In this document: piece by piece, positions 7,717-16,501 of the stretch
Position numbering within the stretch: position 1 is the stretch's first letter
How the letters are laid out: the number at the start of each line of letters is the position of its first letter
Assembly: GCA_944382895.1 (NCBI GenBank)
Contig: CALWNV010000007.1
Location: 1 to 41,372, forward strand
DNA: 41,372 nt
Reading direction: 5' to 3'
Source: an uncultured Clostridia bacterium
GTDB taxonomy: Bacteria > Bacillota > Clostridia > Oscillospirales > UBA644
Notes under the pieces: model-generated
The model's input: the letters and a program-made list of their open reading frames with translations, nothing else
Told to the model about the DNA's origin: nothing
Database searches by the model: none
Translations under genes and position numbers: made by a program

Positions 7717-8810
7717 CAGTATGCTCCTTTCTTTACATGAATTATGACCGGTTCTCCCCCGGCAGGAGCCCATATGTTTTCCGCATCGGGTTCCATGGTC
7801 CTTATCGCCGCTTCTTCACTCGCAACAAATATTTTATCGTTTTTCTCACCTACAACCATGGAGCGAAGTTTCAGCCTGTCGTTAAGAGCCATTATCCCTC
7901 CGTTGAAGCCGAGAACGATTGAAAAAGGACCGGTTATTAAAAGATTGGAAAATACGGTTCGGAGAAATATATGCTTTTTTTTGTCTTCTTCATCTTTTTT
8001 TGTCCCGATTGTACTCCAGAACGGTGCGGCGATTACGCTTGCCGTCTCTCCAAGGGTCAGTTTTTGAACTCGAAGCAGATAATCCATAATATAAGTTATA
8101 ACTTCCGTATCTGTCTGTAAGGTACATTTATATCCAAACATCTCAATAAAACGACGGTTCGAGTCATATGAGGAAATCTCCCCGTTATGTACAACAGAAT
8201 AATCAAGTAATGTAAACGGATGCGCTCCTCCCCACCATCCCGGGGTGTTTGTAGGATATCTCCCGTGTGCAGTCCATGAATATCCTTCATATTCCTCAAG
8301 TCTGTAGAAAACCCCTACATCTTCCGGAAAACCTACGGCTTTGAATGTCCCCATGTTTTTGCCGCTTGAAAATACATATGCGCCTTTCATTTCTGTATTG
8401 ATTTTTGTAACGGTTCTTACCATAAATTCTTTTTCGTCCAGCTGCAGGGCTGCGAGTACTGATTTCAACGGTGAAACAAAATATCGCCATATAATGGGTT
8501 CATCGGTCACTGACGGAATTTTTCGTGTAGGTATTATCTCTGATTTTACGATTTCAAAACGCTCTTTAAGGAATGCTTCGCAGTTTTTTCGTGTAGCCCG
8601 TTCGTCAAAGAACATGTGTAAAGCGTAGAGGTCTTTGTAATCCGGATAAATACCATAACCAGCAAAACCGCCTCCGAGGCCGTTGGAGCGGTCATGCATC
8701 GGCTTCATTGCATTTGTAATCATTTCTCCGGACATCTTGTTTCCTTCTTTGGAAATTACAGCCGCAATCGCGCATCCGGATGGAATTCTAACCTGTCCTT
8801 CTGATTTCAT
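7716..8810 (-). CDS. glutamate synthase amidotransferase domain protein (split GOGAT, domain 1)
   Basis: A class II glutamine amidotransferase that releases ammonia from glutamine for the FMN domain. The catalytic Cys is in IPSGCAIAAVI. Other family segments are GNGLGGGFAGYGIYPDYKD, YSWTAHGRYPTNTPGWWGGAHPFTLLDYSVVHNGEISSYDS (written here only as landmarks near residues 200-240), and TDTEVITYIMDYLL. The Cys is not at position 2, so a short leader must be removed, as in PurF. The frame is open up to 8906, but that would begin inside the promoter and run through the leader terminator, so I reject it. ATG 8810 has AGGA 4 nt upstream; ATG 8822 (MQDYMK) is the alternative. It is the first gene of the operon. 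Confidence 0.9.
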   Translation of the reverse strand: MKSEGQVRIPSGCAIAAVISKEGNKMSGEMITNAMKPMHDRSNGLGGGFAGYGIYPDYKDLYALHMFFDERATRKNCEAFLKERFEIVKSEIIPTRKIPSVTDEPIIWRYFVSPLKSVLAALQLDEKEFMVRTVTKINTEMKGAYVFSSGKNMGTFKAVGFPEDVGVFYRLEEYEGYSWTAHGRYPTNTPGWWGGAHPFTLLDYSVVHNGEISSYDSNRRFIEMFGYKCTLQTDTEVITYIMDYLLRVQKLTLGETASVIAAPFWSTIGTKKDEEDKKKHIFLRTVFSNLLITGPFSIVLGFNGGIMALNDRLKLRSMVVGEKNDKIFVASEEAAIRTMEPDAENIWAPAGGEPVIIHVKKGAY

Positions 8811-8839
8811 ATAGTCCTGCATCCTTTCGGAAAATTTGC

Positions 8840-8890
8840 AAAAAAAACGTTCATTTCTTCGCGGGAAAATTTCCGCTCTGAAATGAACGT
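8840..8890 (-). terminator. leader terminator of the GOGAT operon
   Basis: On the - strand ACGTTCATTTC (8890-8880) pairs fully with GAAATGAACGT (8857-8847), with a further inner GC-rich stem, and a run of T's follows (8847-8840). It lies between the promoter and the first gene, so it must be bypassed for expression. Its 5' arm overlaps the hexaloop hairpin at 8883-8900, so the two structures exclude each other. Confidence 0.88.
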
Positions 8891-8900
8891 CATTGCTCAT
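8883..8900 (-). promoter_or_regulatory. ANTAR-type hexaloop antiterminator hairpin (GOGAT leader)
   Basis: The - strand stem ATGAGC/GTTCAT encloses the hexaloop AATGAC, which has A at position 1 and G at position 4, the ANTAR recognition rule. The 3' arm GTTCAT is also part of the 5' arm of the terminator. The hairpin starts within about 2 nt of the predicted transcription start (near 8901), so the usual second hairpin (P1) upstream has no room. Confidence 0.75.
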
Positions 8901-8907
8901 ATGCAAT

Positions 8908-8936
8908 ATTATAAATCATTTCTTTCATATTGTCAA
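8908..8936 (-). promoter_or_regulatory. promoter of the GOGAT-glnA-ANTAR operon
   Basis: TTGACA (8936-8931) and TATAAT (8913-8908) on the - strand are exact consensus with a 17-nt spacer. It faces away from the glnN promoter; the two -35 boxes are 71 bp apart. Confidence 0.9.
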
Positions 8937-9007
8937 GGTCAAAATGTGTAATTTTAATTTTTTTTACAAATTTTGCAGGAAGTTCAAAAAAAAATCCCAA
9001 AAGGGGG

Positions 9008-9036
9008 TTGACAAAGGTTTTTTTAGAGTGTATAAT
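9008..9036 (+). promoter_or_regulatory. promoter of the glnN leader
   Basis: TTGACA (9008-9013) and TATAAT (9031-9036) are exact consensus with a 17-nt spacer. The predicted start is about 9042-9044, immediately before the first hexaloop hairpin. Confidence 0.9.
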
Positions 9037-9045
9037 AGGTGCTGT

Positions 9046-9063
9046 AAAGGCAAAGGCGTCTTT
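9046..9063 (+). promoter_or_regulatory. ANTAR-type hexaloop antiterminator hairpin, glnN leader copy 1
   Basis: The stem AAAGGC/GTCTTT (one G-U pair) encloses the hexaloop AAAGGC, with A at position 1 and G at position 4. The 3' arm is also the 5' arm of the terminator at 9057-9092. The same 19-nt core recurs at 9454-9472. Confidence 0.78.
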
Positions 9064-9092
9064 AAGGGTTATACTCTTAGAGACGTTTTTTT
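9057..9092 (+). terminator. glnN leader terminator 1
   Basis: CGTCTTTAAGGG (9057-9068) pairs over 12 bp (two G-U) with CTCTTAGAGACG (9074-9085) around a 5-nt loop, followed by seven T's. It lies about 15 nt after the predicted transcription start and competes with the hexaloop hairpin. Confidence 0.88.
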
Positions 9093-9452
9093 ATTTTTAA
9101 AAAAGATATATGCTCCTGTGGTTTTTGTTCAGCAGTGGTAAAGATTTGGAAATATTGTCTGCATGTCCGTTTATTTTGGTTTTATTTTGGATTTTGATTT
9201 TTATTCAGGAAAGCATAAAACACACAGAGTAAAATTGTCTTTATATAGGCTGTAAAATAATTATTGATTCGGTAGAGACTGTTGTTTCTTTGCTGTCGGA
9301 CTTTTTTGTTTTAAGACGTCTTGCGGGCGACATACGGTTTATTATATGTATATGTTTTAAGATCTTTTGAAAGATTTTATGATATCAAAAAATCCTGAAA
9401 ACGCTATTTTGAAAAATTTCATACCCGTATGAAAGCTTAATTAAATATTCAT
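9093..9452 (+). other. 360-nt leader stretch without a gene
   Basis: I see no credible reading frame here on either strand. The stretch is AT-rich. It contains weak promoter-like boxes (TTGTCT near 9236 with TAATTA 17 nt on) and a 7-bp dyad at 9417-9434 (TTTCATA / TATGAAA). It may simply be the leader between two tandem antiterminator-terminator units. Confidence 0.4.
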
Positions 9453-9470
9453 GAAGGCAAAGGCGTCTTT
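9453..9470 (+). promoter_or_regulatory. ANTAR-type hexaloop antiterminator hairpin, glnN leader copy 2
   Basis: The stem GAAGGC/GTCTTT, extended by a T-A pair at 9452/9471, encloses the hexaloop AAAGGC. The core AAGGCAAAGGCGTCTTTAA is identical to copy 1, 407 nt upstream. The 3' arm overlaps the following terminator. No good promoter lies directly before this copy. Confidence 0.78.
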
Positions 9471-9500
9471 AACGTGGTTCGGCGTTAAAGGTGCCTTTTT
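9462..9500 (+). terminator. glnN leader terminator 2
   Basis: GGCGTCTTTAACG (9462-9474) pairs with CGTTAAAGGTGCC (9483-9495) over 13 bp including two G-U pairs, followed by five T's. It stands 37 nt before the glnN start codon. Confidence 0.88.
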
Positions 9501-9537
9501 ACTTATTTTATTACAAATTACAAAAGGAGAATGAATT

Positions 9538-11634
9538 ATGAAAAGTGTACCTGATTATTTCGGAAGCATGGTTTTTGACGACAGGGTTATGAAAGCGTGT
9601 TTGTCTGCGAAAGAGTATAATTCTCTTAAAAAGACTATAGATGAAGGGGCAAAGCTCGATATCGGAGTTGCAAACGCGGTTGCGGATGCGATGAAAGACT
9701 GGGCGGTAGCCCACGGAGCAACGCACTATACTCATTGGTTTCAGCCGCTTACCGGTATAACGGCTGAAAAACATGACAGCTTTATATCTCCTTCTCCTGA
9801 CGGCGGGGTCATAATGGAATTTTCGGGCAAGGAGTTAATAAAAGGTGAGCCGGATGCCTCTTCTTTCCCCTCTGGAGGATTGAGGGCGACGTTTGAAGCG
9901 CGCGGCTATACAGCGTGGGATCCTACCTCATATGCTTTTATAAAAGGAAAGACACTTTGTATTCCTACGGCATTCTGTTCGTATGGGGGAGAGGCTCTCG
10001 ATAAAAAAACGCCGCTGCTCAGATCCATGGAGGCGCTTAACAAACAGGTTCTGCGCATACTTCGTCTTTTTGGCAATGATTCGGTTAAATGCGTGAGAAC
10101 GTCTGTCGGGCCTGAGCAGGAATATTTCCTTATTACAAAAGAAATGTATGATCTCCGGCCGGATCTTCGTTTTACGGGAAGGACGCTTTTCGGAGCAAGA
10201 CCTCCGAAAGGACAGGAAATGGATGATCATTATTTTGGTGTTGTCAAACCTCGTGTTGCGGCATATATGGAAGAACTTAATAAAGAATTATGGAAGTTGG
10301 GAATTCTTGCAAAGACGGAACATAATGAGGTAGCTCCCGCTCAGCATGAGTTGGCCCCTATATATACAACCACCAATATCGCTACTGACCACAATCAGCT
10401 TACAATGGAGATTATGCAGAAAGTTGCGGCAAAGCATGGTCTTGTATGTCTGCTACACGAGAAACCTTTTGCCGGAGTGAACGGAAGCGGAAAACATAAC
10501 AACTGGTCTATTGCGACGGACACCGGGGTAAATCTTCTTTCTCCCGGCGAAACTCCGTATGAGAATGCTCAGTTTCTTTTATTTCTGTGTGCTGTTATCA
10601 AGGCTGTGGATGATTATCAGGATCTTTTGCGGATTGCAGTTGCGACTGCGGGGAATGATCATCGTCTCGGAGCGAATGAGGCCCCTCCGGCTGTAGTGTC
10701 TATATTCCTCGGAGACGAGTTGAATGCGGTGCTTGAAGCTATTGAAACGGATACTCCTTATGCTGGTACGGAAAAAACCCAGATGAAACTCGGTGTCGAT
10801 GTTTTGCCTAAATTCAATCGTGATACGACTGACCGTAACCGTACATCTCCGTTTGCGTTTACTGGGAATAAATTCGAATTTCGTATGCTCGGTTCTTCAA
10901 ACAGTATTGCCTGCGCCAATATAATGCTGAACAGCGCGGTCGCGGAAAGTCTTAAAATATACGCAGACCGTCTTGAGAACGCTGATGATTTTGAAACAGC
11001 CCTTCATGCTATGATACGTAAAACTATAAGAGACCACAAGAGGATTATTTTCAATGGTAACGGATATGATGAAGCATGGATAAAGGAAGCTACGGAAAAG
11101 AGAGGTCTTTGCAATTATAGGACTACCCCGGATTGTATGCCGCATCTTCTGGATAAGAAAAATGTAGATATGCTTACATCACATGGAGTGTATTCAGAAG
11201 CCGAGCTTAAATCACGATGTGAAATAATGCTTGAAAACTATTGTAAAACGGTTTTGATAGAAGCTAATACGATGGTCGATATGGCTAAAACACAGATTGC
11301 CCCCGCGGTTTCCGCATATGCGAAAGAAATTGCCGAGACAATTTCTGTTAAGAAATCCTCCGATTCATCTCTCGCGTGTATATATGAAAACTCTTTGTTG
11401 AAAAAACTTTCGTCTTTGACGGACAGGATAGCGGGAAAAACAGAAAATCTGGAAGAGGCTTTGGTGTCACTGCATATAGTCGAGGATACTACCGCCGAGG
11501 CGGAGGCGATCCGTGACAATATTCTTGTGAGAATGGGAGAGCTCCGGCTTGCCTGCGACGAGGCTGAAACCGTTACGGCAAAGAAATACTGGCCGTTCCC
11601 CTCATACGGAGATCTTTTATTTAGTGTGAGATAA
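9538..11634 (+). CDS. glnN: glutamine synthetase, type III
   Basis: GSIII enzymes carry out the same reaction as GlnA but have about 700 residues and a different hexamer arrangement; this one has 698. Landmarks in order are an N-terminal [47 protein letters not shown] near residue 185, [16 protein letters not shown] (shown as a landmark near residue 260), [30 protein letters not shown] near residue 445, and the C-terminal helical region. AAAAGGAG lies 8 nt before the ATG. Expression should depend on passing two leader terminators under ANTAR control. It is the second glutamine synthetase in the window, transcribed away from the glnA operon. Confidence 0.97.
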   Translation: MKSVPDYFGSMVFDDRVMKACLSAKEYNSLKKTIDEGAKLDIGVANAVADAMKDWAVAHGATHYTHWFQPLTGITAEKHDSFISPSPDGGVIMEFSGKELIKGEPDASSFPSGGLRATFEARGYTAWDPTSYAFIKGKTLCIPTAFCSYGGEALDKKTPLLRSMEALNKQVLRILRLFGNDSVKCVRTSVGPEQEYFLITKEMYDLRPDLRFTGRTLFGARPPKGQEMDDHYFGVVKPRVAAYMEELNKELWKLGILAKTEHNEVAPAQHELAPIYTTTNIATDHNQLTMEIMQKVAAKHGLVCLLHEKPFAGVNGSGKHNNWSIATDTGVNLLSPGETPYENAQFLLFLCAVIKAVDDYQDLLRIAVATAGNDHRLGANEAPPAVVSIFLGDELNAVLEAIETDTPYAGTEKTQMKLGVDVLPKFNRDTTDRNRTSPFAFTGNKFEFRMLGSSNSIACANIMLNSAVAESLKIYADRLENADDFETALHAMIRKTIRDHKRIIFNGNGYDEAWIKEATEKRGLCNYRTTPDCMPHLLDKKNVDMLTSHGVYSEAELKSRCEIMLENYCKTVLIEANTMVDMAKTQIAPAVSAYAKEIAETISVKKSSDSSLACIYENSLLKKLSSLTDRIAGKTENLEEALVSLHIVEDTTAEAEAIRDNILVRMGELRLACDEAETVTAKKYWPFPSYGDLLFSVR

Positions 11635-11793
11635 TGTCGTTTTGTCGGTATATGAACTTTCCGGCGTATATTCGTGCCGAATTGCGCCGGGAAGCACCGG
11701 ACCGCTCCTGAATGGCTGACTTAATATTACACGGCTGTGCAGAGAGTCTGCGGGAATATATGTGTCTATTTGAATTATATGGGAGTTGTTTTT

Positions 11794-13371
11794 ATGTGCT
11801 CTATTATGGGATATTGCGGAAGTGAAGCGGTTTATGAATGTTTTGACAGGGGATTTTCACGTACTGTTTCACGTGGTCCTGACGACAGCAGGATTATTGA
11901 TACCGGTAACGGTTTTCTCGGTTTCCATCGTCTTGCGATCATGGATCTTACTTCTTCCGGGATGCAGCCTTTTGCTCTTGACGGAAGTTATGTTGTGTGT
12001 AACGGGGAGATATACGGGTTTGAGAAGCTAAAGGAAAGTCTCTCTGATAAATATTCTTTCGAAAGTGATTCGGATTGCGAGATACTTCTTCCGTTATATC
12101 GTGAATACGGGGTCGATATGTTCAGCATGCTTGATGCTGAGTTTGCGTGTATAATATATGACGGACAAACAAAAAAATATGTTGCGGCCCGTGACCCGGT
12201 AGGTATACGGCCGCTTTATTACGGATACGATAAAAACGGAGTGATTATTTTTGCAAGTGAGGCAAAAAATCTTGTGGGGCTGACAGACGAGATAAAGCCT
12301 TTCCCTCCCGGACATTATTACGAAGATGGCGAATTTTTTTGTTATTGCGATATTTCAAAACCGGAAAAAGTATGCCGGGATGATCTTGAAACCGTGTGCC
12401 GGAATATTCGTAATAAACTGGTGACCGGAGTGGAAAAAAGGCTTGTGGCTGATGCCAAAGTAGGTTTTTTGCTTTCAGGTGGGCTGGATTCTTCTCTTGT
12501 CTGCGCTATTGCTGCGAAAAAAAGCAACTCGCCCATCAGGACCTTTGCAATCGGAATGAATGAAGATGCGATAGATCTTAAATACGCAAAACAAGTTGCC
12601 GATTATATAGGCAGCGATCACAGCGAAATTATAATTACGAAAGATGATGTCCTGGCTTCACTCGACACGGTCGTGAAAATCTTAGGAACATTTGATATTA
12701 CCACTATACGAGCCAGTATGGGTATGTATCTTCTTTGTAAGGCAATCCATGAAAAAACTGATATAAGGGTTTTGCTCACGGGGGAGATATCGGACGAGTT
12801 ATTCGGTTATAAATATACTGATTTTGCGCCGGATGCCGCAGCTTTTCAGGAAGAATCGGAAAAACGTATACGTGAGATACATATGTATGATGTTCTCAGG
12901 GCGGATCGTTGTATATCGGCCAATTCTCTGGAAGCGAGAGTTCCTTTCGGAGATATCGATTTTGTGAAATATGTCCTGTCTGTAGATCCGGAACTTAAAA
13001 TCAATAAATACGGGAAAGGGAAATATCTTCTCAGACATGCTTTTGAGGGCGATTATCTTCCTGATGATATACTTTGGAGAGAAAAAGCCGCGTTTTCGGA
13101 TGCTGTTGGGCATTCAATGGTCGATCACCTTAAAGGATACGCTGAGTCATTGTATACAGATGGTGAATTTACCGAAAAGTGTCGTCATTATTCTCATGCC
13201 AGACCTTTTACGAAAGAATCTCTTCTTTATCGCGAAATATTCGAGAAGTATTATCCCGGACAATCAGGTATGATCCCCGGTTTTTGGATGCCGAATAAAT
13301 CATGGCGTGGCTGTGATGTGGATGATCCGTCGGCAAGGGTTCTTTCAAACTATGGTGATAGCGGGATATGA
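11794..13371 (+). CDS. asnB: asparagine synthase, glutamine-hydrolysing
   Basis: AsnB makes asparagine from aspartate, ATP and glutamine-derived ammonia. I use ATG 11794 because the mature enzyme needs Cys at position 2 (MCSIMGYCG), and GGGAG lies 8 nt upstream. The earlier in-frame GTG at 11737 would bury that Cys. The class II amidotransferase domain (residues 1-190) has SRGPDDSRI, FLGFHRLAIMDL and CNGEIYG. The synthetase domain has the PPi-loop SGGLDSSL near residue 245, LLTGEISDELFGY, and LEARVPFGDIDFV. The 525 residues match the usual length. The 160-nt gap after glnN holds a bulged GC-rich dyad near 11663-11694 without a T-run. It may be co-transcribed with glnN. Confidence 0.95.
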   Translation: MCSIMGYCGSEAVYECFDRGFSRTVSRGPDDSRIIDTGNGFLGFHRLAIMDLTSSGMQPFALDGSYVVCNGEIYGFEKLKESLSDKYSFESDSDCEILLPLYREYGVDMFSMLDAEFACIIYDGQTKKYVAARDPVGIRPLYYGYDKNGVIIFASEAKNLVGLTDEIKPFPPGHYYEDGEFFCYCDISKPEKVCRDDLETVCRNIRNKLVTGVEKRLVADAKVGFLLSGGLDSSLVCAIAAKKSNSPIRTFAIGMNEDAIDLKYAKQVADYIGSDHSEIIITKDDVLASLDTVVKILGTFDITTIRASMGMYLLCKAIHEKTDIRVLLTGEISDELFGYKYTDFAPDAAAFQEESEKRIREIHMYDVLRADRCISANSLEARVPFGDIDFVKYVLSVDPELKINKYGKGKYLLRHAFEGDYLPDDILWREKAAFSDAVGHSMVDHLKGYAESLYTDGEFTEKCRHYSHARPFTKESLLYREIFEKYYPGQSGMIPGFWMPNKSWRGCDVDDPSARVLSNYGDSGI

Positions 13372-13441
13372 TTTTTACATGTTGATATGGATAAAAAAAG
13401 ACTTATTTTTTAGGTTGTAAAGCGGGAGGATACATTTTTAG

Positions 13442-13470
13442 TTGACATATGTTATAACTCAATATATAAT
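13442..13470 (+). promoter_or_regulatory. promoter of purA
   Basis: TTGACA (13442-13447) and TATAAT (13465-13470) are exact consensus with a 17-nt spacer, 58 nt before the purA ATG. A new unit therefore starts here, independent of the glnN leader. Confidence 0.88.
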
Positions 13471-13528
13471 AACATAATGAAATAGGACGTTGACGGCGTA
13501 AGCCGGATCGTGTCGTGTGGAGGTTTAT

Positions 13529-14821
13529 ATGTCTAATTGCGCTATTGTTGGAATTAATTGGGGCGATGAAGGAAAAGGCCGAATGGTTGATCTTCTGACT
13601 GAAAAATTCGATGTTGTCGTCCGATATCAGGGCGGTGGGAATGCCGGGCATACTGTTATAAACGAGTATGGTAAATTTGCTCTCCATTTGCTGCCTTCGG
13701 GGATTTTCAGAAAAGGTGTAGTTAATATCCTCGGCAACGGGGTAGCGCTTGATCCTGAAAATCTGTGGCTTGAAATGTGCAGCGTATCAGGCGGAGGGAT
13801 ATCTCTTACTCCGGAAAATCTTAAAATAAGCGACAGAGCGTCTTTGTTGATGCCATGGCACCGGGACCTTGATATGCTTGAGGAACAGCGTCTCGGAGAT
13901 AAGAGATACGGATCTACGAAACAGGGAATAGCCCTGTTTTAATCAGATAAATATCAGAAAAAAACAATACTTGCCGGAGAGCTTTTTTATCCGGATGAAC
14001 TGAGAAGACATCTGGCCGATTTGATGGAGTGGAAAAATCTTATTCTTACAAAAGTATACGGTGCCGAACCGTATACAATGGATATGCTTGAAAAATGGAT
14101 AAACGATTTCTGCGAAAAAATCAAGCCGTATATATGTGATACGGGAGAGTTCCTCAAAGAAGCTTCTTCTAAAGGGAAAAATATTTTGTTTGAAGCTCAG
14201 TTAGGATCTCTTCGTGATCTTGATTATGGTATTTATCCGTATACTACATCTTCCAATACTACCGCTGCATATGCTCCTGTGGGATCAGGTCTTCCGTCGG
14301 CAAAGATATCGGATGTGATAGGAGTTGTCAAGGCTTATTCAACATGCGTGGGAGAAGGTCCGTTTGTATGCGAGATGTTCGGGGATGAAGCAGAACAACT
14401 GCGTAAGGCCGGGTCTGAATACGGCGCTAAAACGGGGAGACCACGTAGAGTAGGACCTCTTGACATTGTTGCCACGAGATATGGGATTGAGGTTCAGGCA
14501 GCTACGGAAATTTCTCTTACGAAGCTGGATGTTTTGAGTTATATGGATAAAATCCCTGTATGCACGCATTATATATCAGACGGCAGACAAACTGAAAGAT
14601 TTCCTTTCCCCGCAGCGCTTAATAACGCTAAACCTGTTATAGAATATTTCGACGGTTGGAAATGTGATATTTCATCCGCACGTAGATGGGAAGATTTACC
14701 TGAACAAGCTCGCGAATACGTATTATTTATAGAGAAAGCTGTAGGTTGCCCGGTAACATATGTGTCTGTAGGTCCGGAACGTGAAAGTATAATTGTAAGA
14801 AAACCTATGACAGAGAGATAA
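13529..14821 (+). pseudogene. purA: adenylosuccinate synthetase interrupted by one in-frame stop
   Basis: PurA makes adenylosuccinate from IMP, aspartate and GTP. The frame begins at ATG 13529 (GGAGG 5 nt upstream) with the P-loop-like GINWGDEGKGRMVD and GGGNAGHTV, reaches KQGIA near residue 134, then reads L-F-TAA (stop 13940-13942). The same frame continues with SDKYQKK, ILAGELFYPDELRRHLADLMEW and on to 14821, including TSSNTTAAYAPVGSG, VGEGPF and the C-terminal VSVGPERESII. Both halves share the frame, so this is not a frameshift. The expected family sequence is GIAP-x-Y-x-DK, so a conserved Pro (now CTG) and an aromatic residue (now TAA) are both altered. The rest, about 430 codons, is intact. 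Options are a recent nonsense mutation, a consensus error, or readthrough. Confidence 0.85.
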
Positions 14822-14900
14822 TTGTTTTTCGTCTCACGGTTTACGGCTGTATACCGCCCGTTGTTGCAGCGAAGCTTTTTTGAAAAGGAGAATATCGGTG

Positions 14901-16436
14901 ATGGAAGAAAAAATTCTTGTGTTGGATTTCGGCGGGCAATACAACCAGCTTATTGCGCGTCGCGTTAGAGAACAGAAGGTTTATGCTGAGATCAAGCCGT
15001 ATGATAAAATTTCCCTTGAGGAAATAAAAAAAGAAAAATACAAAGGGATTATCTTTACTGGCGGGCCTAATAGTGTGTATGACGGTGCTGCGCCGCGTTA
15101 TGATAAGGGGATACTGGATATCGGTATCCCCGTTCTCGGTATATGTTACGGGGCGCAGCTTATGGCTTATCTTGGCGGAGGAGAGGTTTGCGCCGCTGAA
15201 AATTCAAGCGAATACGGTAAAACAGAAGTGACTGTTGTGAATAATGTTTTGTTTGATGATGTTTCTGAGCGAAGCATATGTTGGATGAGCCATACGGATT
15301 TTATTAAAAAGCCGCCCGAGGGGTTTTCAGTAATTGCGTATACCGCTAACTGTCCTTGCGCGGCAATGTATGACGGTAGACGAAAACTTTATGCGGTTCA
15401 GTTCCATCCTGAGGTTTCACACACGGTTTACGGAGAGAGGATTTTGCATAACTTTCTTTATGGTGTCTGCGGTTGTACCGGGATGTGGACAATGGAAGAT
15501 TTTGCTGCACGGACGATTAAAAAATACCGTAAAGAGCTTGCTGGCAAAAAAGTTCTTCTTGCTCTTTCCGGCGGGGTTGATTCTTCGGTAGCCGCTGTCC
15601 TTCTTCAGAAAGCGATAGGGAATGATCTGGTATGTGTATTTGTAGATCACGGACTGCTAAGAAAAAATGAGGGAGATATTGTTGAACGTACGTTCAAAGG
15701 GAGATTCGGAATTAATGTTATAAGGGTAAACGCGGAAAAAAGATTTTTGGAAAAACTCGCCGGGGTCTCCGATCCGGAAAAAAAGCGTAAACTTATCGGA
15801 GAAGAATTTATACGGGTATTTGAAGAAGAGGCTTCCGGTCTTGGGAAGATAAATGTTCTCGCTCAGGGTACTATTTATCCTGATGTTGTGGAAAGCGGGA
15901 AAGGAAGTTCAGCGGTTATCAAAAGTCATCATAACGTGGGAGGCCTTCCAGACACGATTTCTTTTGAAATGATAACGGAGCCGCTGAGAGATCTGTTCAA
16001 AGACGAGGTTCGTAAAGTAGGTACGGAACTTGGAATACCGAAGGAGATTGTGTGGCGCCAACCGTTTCCCGGGCCCGGCCTTGCCGTAAGGATTATAGGT
16101 GAGATAACAAAAGAAAAACTTGATATATTACGTGAGGCGGATGCTGTTTTTTGTGAAGAGATAGCGCAAGCAGGACTGGAAACACAAACTGATCAGTATT
16201 TTGCAGTCCTTACCGATCTGAGAAGTGTCGGAGTTAAGGGAGACGCGAGGACATACAGTTACACTGTTGCTCTGCGGGCGGTAACGACGGATGATTTTAT
16301 GACAGCGGAATGGACCCGGCTCCCGTACGATGTTTTGGAACGCGCGGGCAGTAGAATAGTAAATGAGATATGTGGAATCTCGAGGGTCGTTTACGATATC
16401 ACTTCCAAGCCTCCCGCCACGGTGGAATGGGAATAA
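14901..16436 (+). CDS. guaA: GMP synthase, glutamine-hydrolysing
   Basis: GuaA aminates XMP to GMP using glutamine and ATP. The class I amidotransferase domain (residues 1-190) has [17 protein letters not shown], the nucleophile in [11 protein letters not shown] and the His/Glu pair in QFHPEV. The ATP pyrophosphatase domain has the P-loop [13 protein letters not shown]. The C-terminal dimerisation domain ends in [10 protein letters not shown], the family terminus. The 511 residues are full length. ATG 14901 (MEEKILVLD) and the GTG one codon earlier are both possible; AAAAGGAG at 14883-14890 slightly favours the GTG by spacing. It heads a run of biosynthetic genes to nadE. Confidence 0.97.
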   Translation: MEEKILVLDFGGQYNQLIARRVREQKVYAEIKPYDKISLEEIKKEKYKGIIFTGGPNSVYDGAAPRYDKGILDIGIPVLGICYGAQLMAYLGGGEVCAAENSSEYGKTEVTVVNNVLFDDVSERSICWMSHTDFIKKPPEGFSVIAYTANCPCAAMYDGRRKLYAVQFHPEVSHTVYGERILHNFLYGVCGCTGMWTMEDFAARTIKKYRKELAGKKVLLALSGGVDSSVAAVLLQKAIGNDLVCVFVDHGLLRKNEGDIVERTFKGRFGINVIRVNAEKRFLEKLAGVSDPEKKRKLIGEEFIRVFEEEASGLGKINVLAQGTIYPDVVESGKGSSAVIKSHHNVGGLPDTISFEMITEPLRDLFKDEVRKVGTELGIPKEIVWRQPFPGPGLAVRIIGEITKEKLDILREADAVFCEEIAQAGLETQTDQYFAVLTDLRSVGVKGDARTYSYTVALRAVTTDDFMTAEWTRLPYDVLERAGSRIVNEICGISRVVYDITSKPPATVEWE

Positions 16437-16501
16437 TACAAAAAGTTTTATAGGTTGGTTCGATTTTATCATATGAAAAGCGTATATTTAGGAGAGAATA
16501 A

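Noticed and set aside
8811..8906. Upstream extension of the GOGAT amidotransferase gene to 8906
   Set aside because: It would start inside the -10 box and be translated through the leader hairpin and terminator; family similarity begins only near IPSGC.
9417..9434. TTTCATA-CCCG-TATGAAA dyad as the missing ANTAR P1 hairpin
   Set aside because: The loop is CCCG, or ACCCGT if one pair opens, which does not have G at position 4; it fails the ANTAR loop rule.
11635..11793. ANTAR or T-box leader before asnB
   Set aside because: No hexaloop hairpin with A1/G4, no T-box sequence and no T-run after the GC-rich dyad.
13529..14821. purA broken by a frameshift
   Set aside because: Both reading-frame segments are in the same frame and the 26 codons between them encode expected PurA sequence, so it is a single nonsense codon.
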